Below are positions 1 to 3,967 of a DNA stretch of 8,701 nucleotides, piece after piece. Both the position numbers and the translations under genes were made by a program. Positions within the stretch are counted from its first letter, which is position 1. Every line of letters begins with the position of its first letter. Source of the stretch: Acholeplasmataceae bacterium (GTDB lineage Bacteria; Bacillota_I; Bacilli_A; ML615J-28; CAG-698). The DNA is taken from assembly GCA_012841765.1 (NCBI GenBank), contig DUUA01000091.1, forward strand, positions 1 to 8,701, written 5' to 3'. Under the pieces are notes generated by a model, which was not told the DNA's origin, searched no databases, and saw only the letters and a program-made list of their open reading frames with translations.

Positions 1-60
1 CATAATTACCTTCCAATAATATATATATATTATTTTAACACTTACTACTTAAAATTTCAA
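1..60 (-). promoter_or_regulatory. Promoter, RBS and start codon of a gene leaving the window on the left
   Basis: Read on the minus strand, TTGAAA (55-60) is followed by a 17-base spacer and TAAAAT (32-37). A TG one base upstream of the -10 makes it an extended -10 element. Downstream come a GGAAGG-type ribosome-binding site (9-14) and an ATG formed by bases 1-3. Only the start codon lies in the window, so nothing can be said about the product. The gene would be transcribed in the same direction as the operon ending at 131, but after its terminator and from its own promoter. Confidence 0.55.
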
Positions 61-130
61 GGAATCTATTCTTTTATATCCTCTAATGTCCTTTTTATAA
101 ATGTATTTTATAAGTTTATTTAATAGACTA

Positions 131-161
131 AAATAATAAAAGCAGCATATTACTATGCTGC
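131..161 (-). terminator. Rho-independent terminator of the SHOCT-like operon
   Basis: On the minus strand an 8-bp stem (arms at 154-161 and 142-149, GCAGCATA pairing with TATGCTGC) closes a 4-base loop and is followed by a T-rich stretch (131-141). It lies about 20 bases after the stop codon of the 134-residue protein gene and ends the five-gene operon. Confidence 0.85.
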
Positions 162-181
162 CAAATCTTTCATTGAATTTA

Positions 182-586
182 TTAATCTATATAGATATTT
201 ATTTTATCTCCATTTTCACTTTCAATATTAATAATTTCCCCAGATTCTCCACTTTCAATGAACTCATTTATTAAATCCATGTCAATACTTTCATTTAAAA
301 AGTCTTCTTTGATTCCTGCTACTTTAATGCTTTTATTTATTTTACCATTTTTAAACAGAAATTTTACAGCTTTTAGAGGGATATTTACCATTACCTTATC
401 ACCATCTTCAGAAATTATTTTGATATGTAGTAATTTTTTTTTATCCTTTTTATCTAATTCAATTGTTTTAATTTCTTTTTTTTCGTTAATCGTTTTTTTA
501 TTAGTTGCTTTTAACAATTCATTAGCCTCTTCAACACTAATAATATTATCTTTTAACATATCTAAAATTTTAATTCTCTCTTCCAT
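182..586 (-). CDS. SHOCT-like module protein with C-terminal beta-rich domain (134 aa)
   Basis: Last gene of the five-gene operon. Residues 1-28 form the SHOCT-like helical module also seen at the start of LiaX/YvlB-type proteins (pattern ILDMLK..IISVEEANELL). A lysine-rich linker follows (about 30-52), then a beta-rich domain (53-134) resembling a tail I have seen in Firmicute proteins annotated only as SHOCT-like. That domain carries two similar strand-turn-strand motifs: residues 59-69 (S-E-D-G-D-K with flanking hydrophobics) and 123-133 (S-E-N-G-D-K). There is no signal peptide or membrane segment, so it is probably cytoplasmic. The gene overlaps the upstream gene by 17 bases; its RBS (GGGAGA, about 9 bases upstream) lies inside that gene, which suggests translational coupling. 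The ATG at 584-586 is chosen from this RBS and from alignment of the module with its paralogue. Function is unknown; a role in envelope-stress signalling is inference. Confidence 0.88.
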   Translation of the reverse strand: MEERIKILDMLKDNIISVEEANELLKATNKKTINEKKEIKTIELDKKDKKKLLHIKIISEDGDKVMVNIPLKAVKFLFKNGKINKSIKVAGIKEDFLNESIDMDLINEFIESGESGEIINIESENGDKINIYID

Positions 587-887
587 CGTTCTTGTCTCCC
601 TTTATAAAGTTTATAATTTCTTGATCTAATTTTGAAAAAGCTTCATTAACTTCATCATACCCTTTTTTTAAACTTTCTTTAATTCCTTCACTATTGATTT
701 TTTTAACTTCGTCTCCAAATTTACTTAATGATGATTTTAGGGAATCACTAAATTTATTAAATTTTTCTTTATTTTTACTTTCTTTTTTGTCTTCTATATC
801 TTCAATAGTTTGCAATAAAGAATCAGCTTCACTAACGGTAATATTACCATTTTTCAACATTTCTAAAATTTTAAGTCTTTCATCCAT
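570..887 (-). CDS. SHOCT-like module protein with amphipathic C-terminal tail (105 aa)
   Basis: Fourth gene of the operon. Residues 1-28 are the SHOCT-like module (ILEMLK...ITVSEADSLL). The rest is charged and predicted helical or coiled-coil by eye (30-70), ending in an amphipathic segment (74-98) with the pattern K-G-Y, then F, K-L-D, I, I and a glycine. The protein encoded just upstream has the same tail pattern (its residues 67-88), so these two look like tandem paralogues. The module is closest to that of the following 134-residue protein: 31 of the first 36 coding bases agree by my count. The start ATG directly follows the upstream TAA stop, and the RBS (GGAGG, 8 bases away) lies in the last codons of the upstream gene. 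There are no cysteines, signal peptide or membrane segment. Molecular function is unknown; module-mediated assembly is inference. Confidence 0.88.
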   Translation of the reverse strand: MDERLKILEMLKNGNITVSEADSLLQTIEDIEDKKESKNKEKFNKFSDSLKSSLSKFGDEVKKINSEGIKESLKKGYDEVNEAFSKLDQEIINFIKGDKNDGREN

Positions 888-1163
888 TTAAGAGTCCTCC
901 CCTATTAATTTTACTATTTGTTTATCTAATTTATTAAAACCTTTTTTTAAAGCTTTATAGCCTTTGTTTACGTTAGGTTTAATAAATTTACTATTAATCT
1001 CTTTCATTTTTTTATCGAGATTATCCATTGCTTGTTTAAAAGAATTATTTTCTTTATGAATGTTCTCTTCTTTTTCTTCTTCTAAAATTTCGAATAATCT
1101 TAAACCTTCATCAACAGTAATTTCATTATTGTTAATCATTTGCAAAACATCTTTCCTATTCAT
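888..1163 (-). CDS. SHOCT-like module protein with amphipathic C-terminal tail (91 aa)
   Basis: Third gene of the operon. Residues 1-27 are a divergent copy of the SHOCT-like module (VLQMI....ITVDEGLRLFEIL). An acidic stretch (28-36) follows, then a lysine-rich, probably coiled-coil part and a tail (66-88) with K-G-Y, F, K-L-D, I and I at the same spacing as in the 105-residue neighbour. The ATG overlaps the stop of the DUF2089 gene by one base (TAATG), and an excellent RBS (AAAGGAGG, 7 bases upstream) lies inside that gene's end, so translation is probably coupled to the regulator. It is soluble as far as can be seen. I do not recognise a function. The close coupling and shared module suggest it interacts with the regulator, its paralogues, or both; this is inference. 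Confidence 0.88.
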   Translation of the reverse strand: MNRKDVLQMINNNEITVDEGLRLFEILEEEKEENIHKENNSFKQAMDNLDKKMKEINSKFIKPNVNKGYKALKKGFNKLDKQIVKLIGEDS

Positions 1164-1534
1164 TATTTAACCTCCTTTAATAATTTCATTGCTTCATCAT
1201 AAGTAATCTCATGTTTAGCAAGTCGATCAAGTATTTCTACTCTTCTAGTATCAACTTCTTCTTCGTTTACTTTATATCCTAAAGTCATCAAGATTTCATT
1301 CAGTATTTTCTTAACTGTTGGATAAGAAACATTTAGTTCCTTTTCAACTGCTTTAATACTACCTTGATTTATTAAGAACGCTTCAACAAACTCTAGCTGG
1401 TCTTTGTTAAGTAAACTTAAAGGTGATAATTTAAACTCACCATTAATATCAATATCACAGTGATCGCAGTGTAAACTTTTAATAGTTAATTGCTGTGCAC
1501 AAATTGGACATTTAGAAATAACTTCATTTTTCAT
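1163..1534 (-). CDS. DUF2089-type zinc-ribbon/HTH regulator with C-terminal SHOCT-like module
   Basis: Probable DNA-binding regulator, 123 residues. Residues 9-26 form a zinc ribbon with two CxxC pairs (C9, C12, C23, C26). Residues 46-86 hold a helix-turn-helix region with the family signature: a glycine-led helix GSIKAVEKELNVSYPTVKKI (59-77 in its core) followed by a leucine-glycine (85-86). Residues 96-121 are the SHOCT-like module (ILDRL....ITYDEAMKLL). This order, ribbon then HTH then module, and the length match DUF2089 proteins as I know them. The start ATG lies two bases after the stop of the 83-residue gene, with RBS GAGGAG 7 bases upstream. The three genes that follow each begin with the module this protein ends with. 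Control of its own operon is plausible but not shown; candidate repeats lie upstream of the promoter (1843-1878). An enzymatic role is unlikely. Confidence 0.9.
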   Translation of the reverse strand: MKNEVISKCPICAQQLTIKSLHCDHCDIDINGEFKLSPLSLLNKDQLEFVEAFLINQGSIKAVEKELNVSYPTVKKILNEILMTLGYKVNEEEVDTRRVEILDRLAKHEITYDEAMKLLKEVK

Positions 1535-1536
1535 TT

Positions 1537-1788
1537 TTAATCTCCTCTATATTCTTTTTCATAACTCTTATTTTTTTTATTTATTAAAACTGTATCTTCA
1601 TAAGCCGACAACCATTTTTCATTAAAACAGAAAATAGGTAGATGAATATTTGAAAATAAACTATTAAATTTAGTCAAGTTTATTTTACTATTTTTAACTC
1701 TTACTTTTCCTGTTTTTGCTATTTTGATAGAATTATCATTTTTTTCTTTCAAAGCATTTAAACTTATTGTTTTAAAAGTACTTTCCAT
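1537..1788 (-). CDS. Unrecognised basic protein (83 aa), first gene of the SHOCT-like operon
   Basis: I do not recognise this protein. It is 83 residues long and basic (16 Lys/Arg against 9 Asp/Glu), with a hydrophobic, aromatic stretch around residues 41-61 that is too polar for a membrane span. There is a single cysteine (C54), and no signal peptide, zinc site or SHOCT-like module is visible. Reality as a gene is supported by context: a consensus promoter ends about 25 bases upstream, RBS GTGAGG sits 10 bases before the ATG, and the stop is two bases before the DUF2089 gene, whose RBS lies in its last codons. The inferred leader is only about 20 bases. Being first in the operon, its translation may set expression of the genes below. 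It could be a lineage-specific partner of the regulator; that is speculation. Confidence 0.75.
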   Translation of the reverse strand: MESTFKTISLNALKEKNDNSIKIAKTGKVRVKNSKINLTKFNSLFSNIHLPIFCFNEKWLSAYEDTVLINKKNKSYEKEYRGD

Positions 1789-1813
1789 CTTTTGATTACC
1801 TCACTTCATCTTT

Positions 1814-1841
1814 ATTATATACTATTTATTAACAATGTCAA
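1814..1841 (-). promoter_or_regulatory. Consensus sigma-70-type promoter of the SHOCT-like operon
   Basis: On the minus strand, TTGACA (1836-1841) and TATAAT (1814-1819) are both perfect matches, separated by 16 bases. The predicted transcript starts near 1807, leaving a leader of about 20 bases that contains the RBS. Such a strong core promoter for a regulatory operon suggests it is held down by a repressor or gives high constitutive output. Both are inference. Confidence 0.85.
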
Positions 1842-1842
1842 C

Positions 1843-1878
1843 TATAATATTAATAATATTAATAACTTAATTAACTTA
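1843..1878 (-). repeat. Four 9-base AT-rich tandem units directly upstream of the -35 box
   Basis: On the minus strand the 36 bases ending one base before the -35 box split into four 9-base units: TAAGTTAAT, TAAGTTATT, AATATTATT and AATATTATA. Positions 2, 5, 6 and 7 are the same in all four. In another register, AATATTAAT occurs twice in perfect tandem on the plus strand (1846-1863). It may be an A/T-rich UP element that raises promoter strength or an operator array for the DUF2089 protein. Base composition alone could also produce it. Confidence 0.4.
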
Positions 1879-1914
1879 TTTGATATATTTATAAATTTAT
1901 TTACTTAATAAGAC

Positions 1915-1943
1915 AAAAAAAGCTACTAATTAATAGTAGCTTT
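1915..1943 (-). terminator. Rho-independent terminator after the acyl carrier protein gene
   Basis: On the minus strand a perfect 10-bp stem (1934-1943 with 1919-1928, AAAGCTACTA pairing with TAGTAGCTTT) has a 5-base loop and runs into a tract of T residues (1915-1921). It starts 11 bases after the acpP stop codon. It probably ends both the acpP transcript and any read-through from the lipid kinase gene, isolating the SHOCT-like operon. Confidence 0.92.
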
Positions 1944-1954
1944 GCATTTTAATG

Positions 1955-2185
1955 TTATTTAGCGTTTTTTTCAATATATTCAACAATAGCCTTAACCGTA
2001 TTAAGGTTTTGAGCATCATCATCAGAAACAGCAATCTCAAATTCATCTTCAAGAGCCATAACTAATTCAACAGCGTCTAATGAATCAGCGCCTAAATCTT
2101 CTGATAAACATGTTTCCATTGTAATTTTACTTTCAGAAACATCTAGCTCCTTAGCTATAAGTTTTTTCACTTTTTCAAAAATCAT
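1955..2185 (-). CDS. acpP: Acyl carrier protein
   Basis: Carries growing acyl chains on a 4'-phosphopantetheine arm during type II fatty acid synthesis in the cytoplasm and supplies acyl groups for phospholipid synthesis. It is 76 residues long, the usual length, and strongly acidic. The modification site D-S-L is at residues 34-36, with Ser35 receiving the prosthetic group, inside the classic context [28 protein letters not shown] lies 8 bases before the ATG. It has its own consensus promoter and a terminator, so it can be made as a single-gene transcript; it is not next to fabD, fabG, plsX or rnc as in many genomes. A lipid kinase gene lies directly upstream, so both neighbours act in membrane lipid metabolism. 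A carrier protein for another pathway is possible but the sequence looks like the housekeeping type. Confidence 0.95.
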   Translation of the reverse strand: MIFEKVKKLIAKELDVSESKITMETCLSEDLGADSLDAVELVMALEDEFEIAVSDDDAQNLNTVKAIVEYIEKNAK

Positions 2186-2209
2186 TTAAATATCCTCCTA
2201 AGTCTTTAT

Positions 2210-2239
2210 ATTATATACTATAAATAGTGTTCTTGTCAA
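2210..2239 (-). promoter_or_regulatory. Promoter of acpP
   Basis: On the minus strand TTGACA (2234-2239) and TATAAT (2210-2215) are separated by 18 bases. The -35 box begins only three bases after the stop codon of the lipid kinase gene, so no terminator fits between them and read-through is expected. The spacer holds a short inverted repeat (ACTAT, two bases, ATAGT). The 13 bases ATAGTATATAATA around the -10 also occur at the promoter of the SHOCT-like operon. Confidence 0.8.
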
Positions 2240-2242
2240 TTT

Positions 2243-3166
2243 TTATATCCCGTTATAACTTAGAAAAGAAGGAATAATAAACTTAATAGCCTTAGGAATA
2301 GTTTTAATTGTTAAAACATTATTCTTTAATAACTCTCCATCTAAAGTGTAATAAAAGGGAACTTTGGATTGATACTTAATATCATGACATTCGTAACAAG
2401 TAATCAACCCATCGAAAGCAGGATTATTTTTAAAATTACCAACTTTATATTCAGATATTAATTTAGCAATCTTAAATCTAGAAACTTTTTTTATTCTAAC
2501 AATATCTAATATCCCGTCATTTACTAAAGCATCAGGCCCACCTCGGTATCCTCCACCATAAGTAGTACCATTAAAAACAGCAGATAATAATACTTTATTT
2601 GCGACTTTTACTTCCACTCCGTCTAATTCTATATCAATTTTTTCCCCAAATTTTGTAAACATTGCAAAAACAATACCAATGTTATAGGCCATTTTCCCAG
2701 ACACAAAGGGAAATCTTCTAAGCACTCCTAAGAAATGCGCAACTCGAGCATCAAAGCCTAAATTACAAACATTAATAGCATATCTATCATTAACCTGCAT
2801 TAGGTCAACTTCAATAACTTTATAATCTTTGAAATTAGCTATATTTAAAAAATCTTCTTTTTTGCCAAAATTTTTAATGAAATCATTTCCAGATCCAGAT
2901 GGAAAACAAGAAACATAGGCATTTTCATATCCATAAGCACCACTCACTACTTCATTTAAAGTACCATCGCCACCACAAGAAATAAAACAAACATCTTCTT
3001 TTGTAGTTTCTAAATACTCTTTTACAAACTTCCAAGCATCAAGTCTTTTGGTTGTTGAATATATTTCATATTCACCGGCATTATAACTTTTCTTAATTAA
3101 GTCGGTAATATATGATTCCGAATTTTTTTGCCCTGCAGCAGGGTTAATTACAAATACATTTTTCAT
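2243..3166 (-). CDS. Diacylglycerol kinase family lipid kinase
   Basis: Predicted ATP-dependent lipid kinase at the inner face of the membrane, most likely phosphorylating diacylglycerol to phosphatidic acid and so returning it to phospholipid synthesis. The 307 residues fit the family (about 290-310). Visible motifs are N-P-A-A-G near the start (8-12), the nucleotide-binding G-G-D-G-T (65-69), P-S-G-S-G-N-D-F (89-96), Y-G-G-G-Y-R-G-G-P-D-A with N-D-G-I-L-D (203-221), and D-G-E (276-278), which aligns with the catalytic Asp/Glu pair of DgkB. The P-S-G-S-G-N-D form is closer to YegS/BmrU-type members than to DgkB itself, so the exact lipid substrate is open and I give no symbol. The stop TAG of the upstream gene lies inside this gene's RBS (TAGGAG), which suggests translational coupling. 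There is no membrane span, as expected. Confidence 0.9.
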   Translation of the reverse strand: MKNVFVINPAAGQKNSESYITDLIKKSYNAGEYEIYSTTKRLDAWKFVKEYLETTKEDVCFISCGGDGTLNEVVSGAYGYENAYVSCFPSGSGNDFIKNFGKKEDFLNIANFKDYKVIEVDLMQVNDRYAINVCNLGFDARVAHFLGVLRRFPFVSGKMAYNIGIVFAMFTKFGEKIDIELDGVEVKVANKVLLSAVFNGTTYGGGYRGGPDALVNDGILDIVRIKKVSRFKIAKLISEYKVGNFKNNPAFDGLITCYECHDIKYQSKVPFYYTLDGELLKNNVLTIKTIPKAIKFIIPSFLSYNGI

Positions 3167-3173
3167 ATAGCTC

Positions 3174-3947
3174 CTAATCGTGTAAACTTAAAATTTCTTT
3201 TTTTGTATAATCATATAAATCAAAATTAATATTAGAAGATACTGCAATTGACAACACATCAAAATAATTACCGAGATAACCCATCATTATTTGAACAGCC
3301 TCTAAAGAGTTTCCTGTTTTTAATTTTTTTAATACAAATAAATATTTATCAATAGCTTCTTTATCTGTCAAACTAGTCAATAATCCTTTTAACCCTAATT
3401 TAGCATTTTTAAAATCATATTGATATCTTAAAATTATGGCGAATTCATTATGTAAATTATTAACCAGATAAAACGAATAAGCTACATCATTTCTTATATA
3501 AGCTGCTTTAAATTCTAACAGCTTATAACAAAAGCTGTTAAAAACCTCTCCATATTCTCTAGGGCTTAGAGATAAATCCATATTACCAATATTTGATAAA
3601 ATATTACTTGGATCATATATTGGTAATAAAAAATCAATATTTAAAGCATCTTGAGCTAAAACAATATTAAATTCAAAACGTAATCCTTGATCAAATAAAC
3701 AAGATAATTGCGTTTTGTTGATATTATTTTCTTTTATATAGATAATATCGTCATAAGCGCTTAAATAAGTAATCCTTTTATCAATAAGTGCTTTACGATT
3801 TTCATCACTAACAATTACAAAATAATCAACATTTGAATATTCATCTTCAAGACCTCTTGCAAGAGAGCCTTGAAGAAAAATTGCCATTGCTATTTTATCT
3901 TTAATAATTGCTTTTGAAATTTTTTCAACAGCATCATATTGTTTCAA
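3174..3947 (-). CDS. Nucleotidyltransferase-fold protein with an altered active site
   Basis: The N-terminal part shows the nucleotidyltransferase superfamily signature: a hydrophobic strand, then G-S-L-A-R-G (27-32) and, after seven residues, N-V-D-Y-F-V (39-44). Active members have D-x-D at that point; here the first aspartate is Asn39 and only Asp41 remains. The usual third carboxylate strand (91-97, F-E-F-N-I-V-L) offers Glu92 or Asn94 and is ambiguous. Residues 130-235 look helical, like the substrate-binding domain of aminoglycoside or lincosamide nucleotidyltransferases, and total length (257) also fits those enzymes. Transferase activity may be lost or changed; I would not call it a resistance gene. 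The start is TTG (3945-3947), chosen because RBS AGAGGTG is 5 bases away and no in-frame ATG lies before residue 21. It sits between tex (20-base gap) and the lipid kinase gene, with no evident functional link. Confidence 0.75.
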   Translation of the reverse strand: MKQYDAVEKISKAIIKDKIAMAIFLQGSLARGLEDEYSNVDYFVIVSDENRKALIDKRITYLSAYDDIIYIKENNINKTQLSCLFDQGLRFEFNIVLAQDALNIDFLLPIYDPSNILSNIGNMDLSLSPREYGEVFNSFCYKLLEFKAAYIRNDVAYSFYLVNNLHNEFAIILRYQYDFKNAKLGLKGLLTSLTDKEAIDKYLFVLKKLKTGNSLEAVQIMMGYLGNYFDVLSIAVSSNINFDLYDYTKKEILSLHD

Positions 3948-3952
3948 TTTGT

Positions 3953-3959
3953 CACCTCT
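3953..3959 (-). promoter_or_regulatory. Ribosome-binding site that decides a TTG start
   Basis: AGAGGTG on the minus strand lies 5 bases before a TTG at 3945-3947. The reading frame has no ATG between this site and residue 21, and starting at residue 21 would cut into the first strand of the nucleotidyltransferase fold. The TTG is therefore the best start. Confidence 0.7.
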
Positions 3960-3967
3960 TAAAAAGT

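Noticed and set aside
258..629. Plus-strand open frame of 123 codons, hydrophobic
   Set aside because: It is antisense to two well-supported minus-strand genes. Its hydrophobic make-up is what the complement of Lys/Glu-rich codons gives, and I see no RBS or promoter.
694..891. Plus-strand open frame of 65 codons
   Set aside because: Antisense shadow of the 105-residue SHOCT-like gene, with low-complexity Leu/Ser content and no start signals.
3131..3143. Short hairpin CCCTG-CAG-CAGGG near the start of the lipid kinase gene
   Set aside because: It encodes the conserved N-P-A-A-G motif. The stem is only 5 bp and there is no T-tract, so a regulatory role has no support.
3174..3947. Antibiotic (aminoglycoside or lincosamide) resistance gene
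   Set aside because: Only the general fold signature is seen, one catalytic Asp is replaced, and the gene sits in a housekeeping run with no mobile elements.
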